NCBI GenBank assembly: GCA_022315425.1
Contig: JAIUPT010000013.1
Location: 992,001-1,056,000, forward strand
Length of the DNA stretch: 64,000 nt
From: Pseudevernia furfuracea
Lineage: Eukaryota > Ascomycota > Lecanoromycetes > Lecanorales > Parmeliaceae
Direction: 5' to 3'
The notes beneath the pieces were generated by a model, which searched no databases, was not told the DNA's origin, and was given only the letters and a program-made list of their open reading frames with translations. This document shows positions 24,501-35,918 of this stretch, piece after piece. A program made the translations under genes and the position numbers. Each line of letters begins with the position of its first letter. Position 1 is the first letter of the stretch.

Positions 24501-25145
24501 GGAGAGTTGCTCAAGGAGTGCGCAGTCAAGTTTGTTGCGGAAGCTGCACGAGCGACGGTTTGCACAATAGCACAACTGGGAATGGAATGGGCCAAGACAA
24601 TCAAATTTGATTGGACCATTATCGACGAAGCCACGGTCATGAGCGAAGCTCAGTTTGTGCAACTCTGGGATGAATCCGATTTGATCATCTTAGTCGGTGA
24701 CCAGGAGCAATTAAGTCGGCCGTCCATGTCTAAAACGACCGAGAATCCCTTCGCCGATCAGCTCCGTTTCTCCCCATATGTTCGGTTCATTGAAAACGGC
24801 TGGCCATCCTTCATGCTGAAAGAAGTAATGCGCTCAACCGCCGGCCTCGAAGCCGTCTCCAGCGAGCTCTTCTACCGCGGTGAATTGAAGCCTGGATTCT
24901 CGACTACCCTGGATGACGAGACTCGAGCGATGACACGACTCTGGCAGGCGAAGACGCGGGCGTATTACCCTTTTTTGAAGGAAGAACCAGATGGTCTAGC
25001 GTATCCCATTCTTCTCAACGTCGAAGCCGAGTCAAAAGCAGAGACGACAGGTGGCACATCGCGACTCAATCTTTTCAACATTTCTGCGGTGATAGATCAT
25101 GTCATTTGGGTTTTAGAGAACGGCATCGCTCGTACTGAATGTTGA
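21545..25145 (+). CDS. Truncated UPF1/SEN1-like superfamily 1 helicase with long N-terminal region
   Basis: Four exons (21545-22849, 22977-23792, 23854-23977, 24031-25145) give 1119 aa. The first intron (127 bp, TATTAAC branch) removes an in-frame TAG at 22853. Residues about 140-190 are GEWNTSSTPA repeats; about 210-640 is an unrecognised conserved-looking region. The SF1B RecA1 motifs follow: LTPSQEALI (Q), GPAGSGKT with Lys700 (I), ADSNSAADN (Ia), IDEAT at about 946-950 (II), VGDQEQL (III). The frame stops at ENGIARTEC, where family members enter RecA2; motifs IV-VI are absent from the gene and from the next kilobase. ATPase/helicase activity is therefore unlikely as it stands. It is convergent with the ULP1-like gene and preceded by a related repeat array. 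Confidence 0.72.
21971..22105 (+). repeat. 30-bp coding minisatellite
   Basis: Four full units and one partial unit starting GGTGA(A/C)(T/C)GGAACACATC encode GEWNTSSTPA-type decapeptides in the helicase N-terminus. Units differ by one to three bases, so copy number is probably variable between strains. Confidence 0.9.
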
Positions 25146-26228
25146 ATGGTGAAATCGTGAGGTCTTCATGGACAAAGCCATCGGGTTGTAGCGTGGAAGG
25201 AGAATTCTTGCTCGTAGTTAGATCAAAATATAAATTGAATCAATCTCTGCTCAAAACATCGCTTGTTGTGCTGTGTCAAATTAAAGATCCTCGAGACGAT
25301 TCCATGTTCTTGCCGGGGCATCTTTGTGTCTGATTGATTGATTGATTGATTAAGTCATACCGGACACCATACTCCTCTTTGCAAACCCCTTTGCGGGGAA
25401 CGTCGCGTCCCGCTGGCACCCTGCCCCGCAAATTTTGGCCGGAACCACCGCCAAATGCAAGCAAAAAGCATATTCGCATTACATAGATATAGACTATATA
25501 CAATCAAGTAGCATATAATCAAGTTAGTCACTAATACACCTACTCAAGTAATCACTAGTCGCTGCAAAATTCAGTATTCAAAAATCATCGGGCAGAACTT
25601 CAGGTCTTGAGGTCAGATGAGAAAGATTGGTGTTATCGTTAATGGCGCGCTCTATGACTGCACTCTCTGCATATAGCGATTCTAGACGGCTGGACTGTGT
25701 CAGATGTGGTGAAGAGGGTGAGGTGTTGCCCAATGTAGCCCTACGAGTAGCTCTTATCGGCCAATGCCGTCTGCGTAGAAGTCGAATGATGAGGATAAGG
25801 AGAATAAGGATGAGAACGAGGAGGATGAGGAGGATGAGGAGGATGACCTGATCGTAGTTAGTAGACCATGTAGTAGTGATGACAGAAGGTAAGGGTTGAT
25901 CGAACGGTGGAGGAAGCAAGATCACCCTGGACTGAAATAGCTCAAAAACATCAAGTTCGAGAATTAGTCGAATCAGAGGCTGTTTACCTGCGCTCCACAA
26001 CCGAGCACATTGATCAGGGGCTCTCTCTCAGTCAATCGACGCCTATGTTGTTGGATGAAGCGAGTAAAGGATGTATTTTGTTGCTACTCTATCACAGCTA
26101 CGTTACGTATATATGTACATGTTAAAATTGACTTAAAGCCATGTCTCTTATCATATCTCGAGCGCAAGCAACATAGCCATACACTATCATCATATTCGAA
26201 CAGGATGCCAGGCAGTCCAGTCACGTTT
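25146..26228. other. Intergenic between convergent helicase and protease genes
   Basis: Holds a (GATT)n run at about 25331-25352 and a purine-rich (GAGGAT)n tract at about 25800-25850. Neither strand shows helicase motifs IV-VI, so the missing RecA2 domain is not simply frameshifted here. Confidence 0.5.
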
Positions 26229-29200
26229 TTAGCTTCTCTTTGTTCTTGGTCCCCCGCTTCTTCCCACAACGAGACGTTTTTGCATTTGAATTCCACGACT
26301 CATTGTTTCTCTGCCATCGCCACACCTCTTCCATTGCAGATGAATCTGCCTGTGTAGACGCACTTTGCTCGCAGGGTCAAGCAACTCATCCAGATTACAG
26401 CAGATCCAGTATCGTTCTTCAAACGGTCCATACCAATCAAGCTTACTCCACAACAATTGAGCGGCATGCCATTGTTCCACACTTTCCGCAATCATGAGAT
26501 TCATCTGTAGCGCTTTCCGACAACGGTTTTGAAATACCTCGACGAATTCTCTCCATCCTGGGACGTTGCCCGAAATCCCATCAAGACCGATGGCCACGAA
26601 TATGATCTGACTGCCTCGTTCCGCGGTCTTCAGTGTGTCCACAAGTTCGCCTTTCGCGCCATTTGGGTAAAGGGCACGCGGTCCCAGTGGCAGCCTATCT
26701 CTGAATGACATTCCCGAAAAGGTGAAACGCTTGTAAGTCGCTTTCTCTAGGTTTTCCAGGATCTTTCCAGACCTAAGTGCATGTTCTACTCGATCATGCT
26801 CCCTCTGGTATTTCTCTTTTTTTTCTGCTGTTAGAGTACCTGACTCTCTAGCGCAGCTCATGATAATCACCGGCCGCTTAGGGTCAATGCGAAAGAGACC
26901 AAGACGAGGGTCCGTGACACGTTTCAAGCGCTCTTCCTCCATATCATCGTAGTCGGTAATACGTTTTTTCAGGGTATTTATTAGCTGTTTGTTCCCACAA
27001 TGACGTATGTTGAACGCAATCCCTCTCTCCCTGCATGCCGCGACCACTTTTGAAAGCTCAATGAGTTCCGGGTTTTCCGTAGATGAAACCTTTACATTGT
27101 GACCGATTCCATTGTTTTTGTCGAAGCTTTGTATCAAGGCGATGAGACTCGCTTTCGTTGACGGTGGACCTATCGCAATGTCCAACCGACGACATTCAAG
27201 CTTCAGACTTGTTTTATCTAAATCCTCAACCTTCTCCCTAGACCATCCGGTGTAGATACTTCGTAGAAGAAAATTCCATCGTATAGAATCCGGCATTGCC
27301 ACGCCCATTTTCAGAATCGTGTTTACCAGGTCTTCTCTCAGCGTTGATCCAAGAGGTGGCATTCCAATTAGTGTACGCAGTGTCCATGCATTTAAAGTCT
27401 TAAGCGCCTGTCGTTTTTGCGCTGTAGTGAGTCTGGCAATCTCATCATCGCTTGGCCTCGGTGCCACAAATTCGGTCTCGCAGGGATCGCCCTCGTTGTT
27501 TGACAGCTCAAGTACCTCATCCGCTGTGGCCTTGGCGGAATCTCTGAATGATTTGTCCGTTGGCATTGGCTTCCCTGAAGGCGGCTCTGCATCGTCATCA
27601 TCCTCCGATTCGGGTTTGCCATTTGGCATTTCCTGCTCGAGGTTCAATGAGGCAGACGCGGAGTCAGCAACACAGCCATCTGTAGAAACGGAACATGTGT
27701 TTTCTGCTCCGTCTTGCGAATTAAAAGAATCATTAAAGTCCCCTGAATCGTCTGGATCATCGGAATCGTCCGGCGGCATTGTGTCCGTGTAATTCGCAGG
27801 CCGACGTGGTACAAAATTGGTATGGAGCTCCTTGACGACCTGATTGGCATGACGAAGGCGAGTCTCATATATTGATTGTAGGCGGTCTTGTTCCAGGAGA
27901 CCAAGCAAGATCTCTGCTTGCCACCATGCCAACGTGCCACTTTCATCAGAGGCCATCGCAAAATCCACGACTCTCTCAGCACCAATGAACCGAGTTGTCT
28001 TTACAGTCATCTTTTTCTTCTTTCTCCCTTGAGCTGTCTTGTGAACATCATCAACGAATGCATTGGCTTCTTCGGCGTTGTGAGTGTCCGAGGTGTAGTG
28101 TGTCAATTTCATGACTTCGAAATTGACGTGGACTAAAAGCCAATGTTCGCGGCGGGCGAGATAGATGACGTTCTTGATATTTTTTGACAATCGTCGAAAC
28201 TCAATATCTGGTAGCACACAAGCCCAGTCGTCTCTATGACCACATGTTGCAATAAGCAAGCCCATTATGTTCTCGTCATACAATTCGTGGAGTCTGAAAC
28301 GGCTTAAGATTTCAGCGTTCACGTCTTGACCGTTCAATCGGAAGAGATGGTCTGGCTTTGCATTAGCCGTCAAGTAAGCGATGCCCCTGTCAATGACTGA
28401 AAGTACTTGTCGCTCGTAGTATTCCCGATTACGAACGATGGGAGCCTCCTGCATTTGTATGTCTTCCACAGAATTCAAGAAGCCGTCCTGATCATCTTGC
28501 AGATCGAGGTAATCTCTATGCAAAGACGGCGGTGTCATTGAGTCGTCAAGCATACCATCATCCATTGGAAATATAGGGCTGTCATTGAGAAGTGATTGTG
28601 GCAGGTATTTATTGTTGTGGATCATAGTGTCATAGCTTTGTTGAATGTCTTGAGGTGGGTGTGTAGGAATGCTTGTCGAGGGCGTTAAGCATGCGGTGGT
28701 TGCTTGTGGGATTGATTCGGGCTTGGTGATAACGGCCGTCGCGTTGACCTGCGGTGATTTAGCGATCGAGCTATTGGTCGTAGCTATAGATAGTGACTTG
28801 TATTCGGTGATATTAGCCGGTGCTGTTGAGGAAGCATTCACTGCAGGTATTTCCACCAAGTAAGGTGTATTCTGCTTGGCCAGTGATGGATGCACTTCTC
28901 CGATTTCGTTAATGCGCTTGCTTATGGCGGTGAGGATCAACTTGGCGTGCCGGCATCGAATTGCAACCGGACACTCTTGATCTTCATCCACATTGAAACC
29001 CATGAGTCTTTCGGCCTCGCGGAGGGCAAATGGTCCACAACTGTGCCCATCGGTTTGTTTGATGGCACACTGGCGGCATCGGGTTAGTCCGGAAACCATC
29101 GGAGACCATGTTTAACTTACCTCGTGTGACATAGGAGGATCTTTGATTGGCAGCGTGATTTCATGATTTGGGTGTTCGAAGCGCACGGAGTCAGCGAGTC

Positions 29201-30462
29201 GACCGCAGCTCAAGGCCATGTTCATGTTGTCCTGGTCTTTGCTGTCCTGACCCAGAAATGAATCGTAGTACGTCAACTCCCAACTCCTGATCGAGAGGTG
29301 AACCAAAGTCCAGTGGTTCCTTTTCTTCTCAAGGACCACTTTGGCGATGTCGGTGACTTGTCCGGAGATTGGCATCTTTTCAGGACTCTCGTCGTCTATA
29401 ATCACAATCCAGTTAGACGGTATTGCGATAGACGCTCGCCAAGCTAACATAGTCTGGTATGAATACCAGTGAGGTGATCTCAGATCATCGAATTGCTCTT
29501 TAGTGACGACAACAAAATCATCCAGTAGCACACCCTCTTCCCTTTGAGAGTTTTCGAGCTTGGATTTCGCCACGTCGATGGTAAAGTCGAGAGCGAGCAT
29601 ATTCTGGTCTTTCGTTGAGAGTTGTCTCGGTTTCTTCGACTCGGAAGCTTCTGGGCTGAAATACTCCTGTTTCCGTTTAAGAGGAACACCGACAGTAGCA
29701 CCTGATCTTGGCGAGGTTCGTGTATATGTGTTTGAAGGACCGGATGTCGTGAAGACGTTTCCAGCGTAACAGCCCGGCCATGGCACGTTTGATTGACCTC
29801 CTTGGCTGTACATCCCCGGTCCAGATTGATGGTACTCTCCTGACCCAGGTGGGTTGTGTATCCAGGGTACAGAATGCTGGTGCGTTCCCAGTCCATGTGG
29901 GTGAAACAGGTTGGGTTGGGATTGAGGAAATACAGGCTGATTGGGCTGCGGATAGAAATAACTATGCTGAGGCTGTATTTGTGGATAATGAGCCATGGTC
30001 TGCGGTGAAGCCAATTGTGAGGGAAAGAAAGTCTCAAGGAGCTGAAAAGTTCTAGAATCCAATTGGCTTTGTACTTGCTGGAATTGGGCGAATTTCTGGT
30101 CCGGTATCAAATTTTGGTATTGGAATGGGGGAGGCGTCATTGACGGAATATGTGAGATGGTGAGATAGTGAGATAGTGAGATGTGAGATGTGAGATGTGA
30201 GATGTGAGGGATGTACCCAGGTTGAGGTATAGGCCGGGCTTGATGCATTGGCTGTGCCTGGTACGTAGGAATCGGTCCTTGACATGGTACCTGCTGTTTG
30301 CAATTCGTCAGCACTGGCTTCAACCCATCGGGGAATTCTTACCCCTGTGGAATGGTGGTTGAAGGAGCCATTGTGCCATGAAGTGTGGCATGGAGGCTGG
30401 CCCTTCTTCCTCACATTGTCGAAGAAGGCTTTTCGGCTTTTTTTCTCGACGAATGGCGCCAT
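26229..30462 (-). CDS. ULP1-like (C48) cysteine protease with a second, degenerate protease domain and SAP-like region
   Basis: Three exons on the minus strand (30462-30343, 30293-29121, 29069-26229) encode 1377 aa. The 49-bp first intron has a TGCTGAC branch; the 51-bp second has GGACTAAC. Residues 1-300 are Pro/Gln/His-rich and disordered. A ULP1-type peptidase core follows: HWTLVHL (His), YYDSF (Asp), then QTDGHSCGPFA (oxyanion Gln and nucleophile Cys), split by the second intron. A second, related unit has REHWLLVHV but LTHYTSD in place of the Asp motif and no Q..CG motif, so it is probably inactive. After an acidic, Ser-rich linker come SAP-like helices (TLREDLVNTILKMG, TKASLIALIQ) and a C-terminal domain I cannot name. 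Cleavage of SUMO or another ubiquitin-like modifier is the family role. It converges on the helicase gene; both have the same upstream repeat. Confidence 0.75.
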
Positions 30463-30750
30463 CTTTCGGCCGATGGATACTTGTTTCGTTTCTCAGATGG
30501 AGACTGGAGTGCAGAGGATTGATTTGAAGTTGGAAATCATAAACTCTATTTCTCTGATCCTGCCGTATTGGGAAGGAAGTCATCACACACTCTTGGTTCC
30601 AATCGACTGCATGTCTTTCTACTTGACGCCATATCTTATTTGCTAATGTGGGCATTGTTTTGAGGAGAAAACAATCACCGAAGTAGGCCATGATAGTAAA
30701 TAGAAGAAGAATAAGTAGCTCATACAGCTTTTGAAGTTGGACAGGGAATT

Positions 30751-31013
30751 TTAAGAAGAGTGCAGCCACGAATAGTGGCCGCCAGGGGTGATTTGAAGAG
30801 GGTGCTTTTAAGAAGAGTGCAGTCACGAATAGTGGCCGCCAGGGGTGATTTGAAGGTGTTTTTAAGAAGGGTGCAGCCACGAATAGTGACCGTCAGGGAT
30901 GATTTGAAGAGAGTGTTTTTAAGAATTGTGCAGCCACGAATAGTGGCCGCCAGGGATGATTTGAAGAGAGTGTTTTTAAGAATGGTGCAGCCACGAATAG
31001 TGGCCGCTATAGT
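30751..31013 (-). repeat. 57-bp tandem array, right copy (inverted to the left array)
   Basis: Four complete units (57, 54, 57, 57 bp) and a partial one, each beginning TTAAGAAGAGTGCAGCCACG or close to it on the plus strand. The reverse complement matches the array at 20777-21090. Units are more alike here than on the left. It lies about 290 bp upstream of the ULP1-like start, again reading toward the gene. Confidence 0.92.
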
Positions 31014-31459
31014 GGACGAAGAATAAAAAAGACACATTCTGTAGAGTCAGTGAATATCTTGATATTACGTAAGCAAGAAATGGCGCTAGTGAGTGACACT
31101 TAATCGACTGGTGGACTTCTTGCTCCCAATATCACCAGTATGGATACACGTGTTCTGGAGGCGCTGAAGAGGAGTGTGCTTGTGTGTATGGAGTATAGTG
31201 GCAGTGTGTTTCTGCCACAGACGAGGCACGAGCGATGGTTGCAGATGAGAAAGGCCTTGGGGATGGGTATATCTTTTACCGACAACGGTATCAATTATGC
31301 TTCTTATGTTGGCCTACAACGGCCGAGGTATGTCTAGATATCATGCGTCCTCTAACGCCATCGCCATGCCTGAAAGAGTCCGTTCCATAGACAAAGTAGC
31401 AAACGAGTCTACTCGTCATCGCTAGTATCAATGATGTCTTCCTCTGTCCTGCTCTGAAG
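31014..31459. other. Intergenic after the right array
   Basis: Contains, at 31108-31130, a 23-bp near-identical direct copy of the sequence at 20878-20900 that interrupts the left array. A 65-codon plus-strand frame (31140-31337) is unrecognised. Confidence 0.4.
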
Positions 31460-33150
31460 TCAGTGTCTGTAATCGAACAATGATGGCGAAGAAGCATACC
31501 GTTTCCGCCTCTCCTCATCCATCTCCCGGTATGTACTCCAGCTCAACAAGAGAAAAGCAACGATGATGACCAACCCCCCCGCAATAGCAGCAGGCGACAA
31601 CGGCTTCCCCGTGAGCAGCCAATCCGTCACAGCCACGATGAATATGGTAAGAAGCGCAGCGACCGAGGATAAAACCGGCGAAGTGAGGGAGATGAGCACG
31701 AGGAAGGATCCAGAAAATGTGGCATTTGCCAGCACGGATATCAGCAGCATCCACGCCGCTTCACCGTGCGGCCACTCAAACGTCTCTATACCTGTGTAAT
31801 GTAATATCGGCAACGGTATCCATAGCACAAATAGCGTAAAGCAGCCGATCAGACTCCCAAACGTATTCGCAAACACCATGCCCCGTCCGGGGCTTGTTCC
31901 CTCCGGCGGGCAGGCCAGCTTCTTGTAGAGCACCTCGTACAGTCCATACAGTACACTACCGACGCCGATGACAAGATTGCCCAAAGTACGGTTCGAGCTG
32001 TCGTCTGGATTTTCACCACCGCCAACCGATCCACCGGATTTGCCCCCATGTTTTGTAGGCGAAGAGTCTCCATATGCGAGGATCAGGACGCCCGCAATGG
32101 CCAAGAGGACCGAAAACGCTTTGTCGAAGCGCAGCTTGTCGTGTAGTAGGGGGATGCTAAAGGCGTAGGCCCAGAAGGCGGAGCAGTTGTAGATGGCTGT
32201 AAGGTCGCTGGCTGAGGTCATGTCAACTGCCACATACCATGACCCACCGGCGACGGTCAAAGCTGTTGTGACGAAGGCTGTCTTCTTCAGTATGTAGGCA
32301 ACGGGCGATTTATGGGATTCTCGGCTTGTAAGATGTACGTCTTGGGATTCGACCATTTGAGCTGTAGTCCGAACAAGGTAGATGTGCCGGCGCCAAAATG
32401 ATTTCCATGGTGTTCTCCAATTTGAAATGCGGAGGATGAGGAGTTGGGTTGGCCACAGTAGTGACCAGGATCCATGTGTGAAATACCTACAGTTGTAGTA
32501 TGAAGTCAGCGTAGCTAGCATCGAGAGCGCAGATGTTTGACTCACAACATTGCATACGCCTTGTTCCACTTGAGTTCATGCTGAATATAAACCGCCGTCT
32601 CCGTCTGAATCACAAAGCTAACCAAACTCAACACCAAAAAGAAAGCCGCATAAGTATACTTTTTCCTCGTCGCCGACGAATCCTCCATCTCTGGACTGCG
32701 GCTCCGAAATGTAGATCTTTTCGTCGCGAAAACTGGCCGCGCACTTCCGTTGGGCCCTTCATCTGAGGGTCGCCCTCTCTCGTCTTTCAATAGCGGCGTT
32801 TGGGAGCGCCCGTCTGGGAGCCGGTACAATTGGGGCGTAGTTCCCCCCATCGCTGCTTCCTCGTCCGAGAAGTCGGAGTCACCCGCGACTTCTCCCGCAT
32901 GGGTTTGGTCAGCTGGGGGGCTGAAGGCAGCGCTCAGCTGCGGTCGAGGACTGGCCTTTCGACTGGGGGGTGGTGAGGCTCTGGCTTTAGCCAGGTTTGC
33001 TCTAAAGGGCGAGGCTCGCCGTGATGGGGCCCTAGAATGCGGGCTTGAGGATCCAGATGGAGGTGTGACTATAGTGGGCGTGCTTGTGCTAGAGGGATAG
33101 TTGGCTTCGGTATTGCCTAGCGAAGACAACAGACCACTATCTTTTGACAT
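31460..33150 (-). CDS. DMT/EamA-family (SLC35F-like) membrane transporter
   Basis: Two exons (33150-32546, 32486-31460, intron 59 bp with GTGAGT donor) encode 543 aa. The first ~160 residues are Ser/Pro/Arg-rich and cytosolic in character. About ten hydrophobic helices follow, from YTYAAFFLVLSLVSFVIQT to AAIAGGLVIIVAFLLLSW, in the drug/metabolite-transporter pattern, with the SDLTAIYNCSAFWAY and PVLSSVAALLTI segments typical of the SLC35F/yeast YML018c-THI74 group. A Gly/Ser-rich loop sits between the two halves. Substrate is not predictable. It is probably vacuolar or Golgi membrane by analogy with yeast relatives. Confidence 0.85.
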
Positions 33151-33792
33151 CCATGCAGGTCACGCATTGGGAAGCGCAATCGCTAATTCGGAGGATGTCG
33201 GCTTGGCCAGGTCTGGTAAATTTGTTCGTTGGTGGGTGACCTTGCGGCGGGATGATGTCGGCGCGCCTGACCCTCGTAGTGTCTCGATTTTAATTTGACT
33301 CGTATTACTACTCTCTCACAATGCCTAGCTCAGCTGATGTCAGGATCACAGATAGCTTCGATGTTTGTGTGTGTTCAAGCATGCGGCTCTTGACAGGTTG
33401 CCGTGACCCCTGTCTGACACCTGGCCTTATACCCGTCTCGAGACCAAACGGGGCTTTGCGGAGAATTTACTATGGGACTATTCTTTGACCATCATATACA
33501 TATATATTCTATCATTATTATACATTATCCAAGGAATCCTGTTCATGCCCTTCATGCCCTTCATGCCCTTCCTACCTTCCACCTAGGCTCTTAGCTAGGC
33601 TCCCTACCACCCTTTTGCCAGTCCTCCAAGCTGTCCTTTCAGGGGCCGGAACCCAGATCGTTGAAACGAGTGGAATGCTGGCTGATAGCGTTGCCGTTGA
33701 TAGCTGAGTTCCTGATGAGATTCTCCGGCCGGCATGGTATCTGTGATGCTGCCTCTCGTACGCATGTCCTCATGAGCTCGAAGACACTGACC
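33151..33792. other. Intergenic with short CTTCATGCCC repeat
   Basis: About 640 bp. A 10-bp unit (TTCATGCCCT) is repeated nearly three times at 33542-33570. No gene is seen. Confidence 0.5.
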
Positions 33793-35469
33793 TTAATCCT
33801 TCATCCTCTTAGTAGGCCTCCCCGCCAGACTATCATCCGGAAAGCCATTTATCTTCGTCCCTGGCAGACTACTAGTTCTGATATCGTTGTCATCCTTACT
33901 AACCCTCCTGGACGGATACTGCGTTGACATCCCCTCAAAACAGTTCGCGGACACTTTCTCCCCGTTTGCTGTAAAAAACGGATGTTGTAGCGCTTGCTCA
34001 GCTGTCAATCGCTTGATTGGGTCATATTCAAGTAGTTTCGAGAGTAAATCAAGACCTTGTTGACCTGGAGTCGCGGATGGCGGAGAATCTTGGTAGCCGG
34101 TGCTTCTCAGGGTGTTCCAGTACCATGATTCAAGGCTTGGTTTGCCGTTGTTTCCTTCCCGTACGTAGGGGGAAAGAGTCTGTAGCTGGGTATATTCACC
34201 TTGGTGTATGAGGCCAGGCCATTTGTCTTTGGTAGGCATTCCTAGGATTTCGACGATCTTCTGCATTTGATTCTTCTGGAAGGGGACGGTCTTTTTGCTG
34301 TCCATCTTCGCTTCTTCCCCTTTGAAGATTGGCCGTAGAGAAAGGAGCTCAGCGAAGATGCATCCCACTGCCCACAGATCTACAGCAGGCGTGTAGTGCT
34401 TGCTTCCAAGCAGGAGCTCTGGTGCACGGTACCAGATTGTGACAACGACTTTGTCTCCATTGAACAAGGAGTGAAGCGGCTTATAGAATAGTCGAGCCAG
34501 ACCCAGGTCACCAATTCTCACTTCCCCTTTCGAAGTCACCATGATGTTAGCAGGCTTCAGATCTCGATGCAGTACCCAGTTACTGTGCAAGTAAAGCAGC
34601 CCGTTAAGTAGTTGGAACAGGATAGATCTGACAGCAGACGCCGGGATGGGATGTCGAGTCGGTTGGCTGTGGTGCTGAATTATCTGTAGCAAGTCGTGCT
34701 CTGCATATTCGAAAACCATGAAAATGCACTTGTCTTCTAGAATGATCTCGACGAGATGGATCATGTTGGGGTGGGACAATTCGGAGCAAAGAGCCATTTC
34801 TCGGCAAGCTGATTGAGATATTCCTGTGTATTGGATTGTCTCGCCCTCTTTGTCCGGCTTGAATCTAGATAGCATTTCAGCAAATGATTAAAGAGACGCA
34901 ACGAAAGTTATACGAACTTCTTAATAGCAAACTCCCCCGCCATTCCATTATGCCCCACAGCCTTGTAAACCCTTCCATACGTCCCACTACTAATGAAGCC
35001 AACGACCTTGTACCGATCAAGTACGCGGACTTTACTCGTATATCCATTAGTCGGCGGCATCTTCCTCGCCTCGGACGATTCTGTGGTAATAAGAAATCGT
35101 GAGAATAAGGCTCTAGCAATCAAGGGTCAAGGTACGCAGGCTCGGTGGAGTCTGATTGAGGAATCAGACTCGGGAGAATTGGATATGGGATCATCGTGCT
35201 CAGGAGTGATGTCATTATCAAGATGTTTGCGGCGGGAGTTGGGTGGTACAGATGCATTCATTGTTGGGACACGAGGAAGGATCGGGAAGAAGTGCGCCTA
35301 GCAGGCTTTCTTTACGCACACATGACGGGAAGAAAAGGGTGTTGGAGAACCACAATGAAAGGCTGCGGTACTTACCATCGAATGCAGCAGCTACGCTTCT
35401 TTTAAGATTCTGTGTTGCTTCCAACGCTCTTGCCGTTGCAGCAGCGGAGGGTGGGTTGTTGGTGCTCAT
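33793..35469 (-). CDS. ssn3: Mediator cyclin-dependent kinase CDK8/SSN3
   Basis: Three exons on the minus strand (35469-35376, 35080-34918, 34864-33793) give 442 aa. The first intron is long (295 bp, TTATTACCACAG acceptor). The second uses GTTCGT and restores the join AIKKFKPDKEGE. Kinase motifs: SSGTYGRVYKA (Gly loop), AIKK (Lys), SACREMALCSEL (the CDK8 version of the PSTAIRE helix), HRDLKPANI (catalytic loop), GDLGLARLF (DLG in place of DFG, usual in fungal SSN3), WYRAPELLLG and HYTPAVDLWAVGCIFAE. It forms the Mediator kinase module with cyclin C and phosphorylates transcription factors and the RNA polymerase II tail. The C-terminus is basic (PTKRMKD). Length matches the family. Confidence 0.92.
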
Positions 35470-35918
35470 AATTTACCTGACTTTCTTCAAGAGCAGAAAT
35501 CAATATATGTTCGCAGAAGATAAATCACATAGATGGTATAGATGATAGACTGTCAAATCAAATTCAAGCTTTTATATTCGTCGAGCAATAAAATATATGG
35601 ATGGACTCATGGAAGTTGAGATGGAGATCCGTGGAAGCTCGAAGGTCTCCGTTCTGATTTGGGGTGCCTGTCAGCTTTACTAGTACAGTAACGTCTACAA
35701 TGCCCAGGTACCGTCAAAGCACTTCCTAGCAAACTTTCAGAGGACCGACTTTCGGTATCGAAATTCTATAGAAGTTTCCCGCTCCATTCCTTCCATTGAA
35801 CGATGCCCTCTTCAGGATCGTTTTCATAAAGGTCCATGATACAGTAGGCATTTCAAGAACTTTCAACGTCAAGCGCAATACCAAATCGCCGTCTAGACCT
35901 GGAGAAAAAGTCTACTCA
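35470..35918. other. Intergenic between ssn3 and nup188
   Basis: About 450 bp holding the ssn3 promoter and the nup188 terminator (the two genes are in tandem on the minus strand). Nothing else is seen. Confidence 0.4.

Noticed and set aside
20777..31013. KDZ- or Plavaka-type transposon identity for the helicase-protease unit
   Set aside because: No transposase motif, short terminal inverted repeat or target duplication could be found; left only as a hypothesis.
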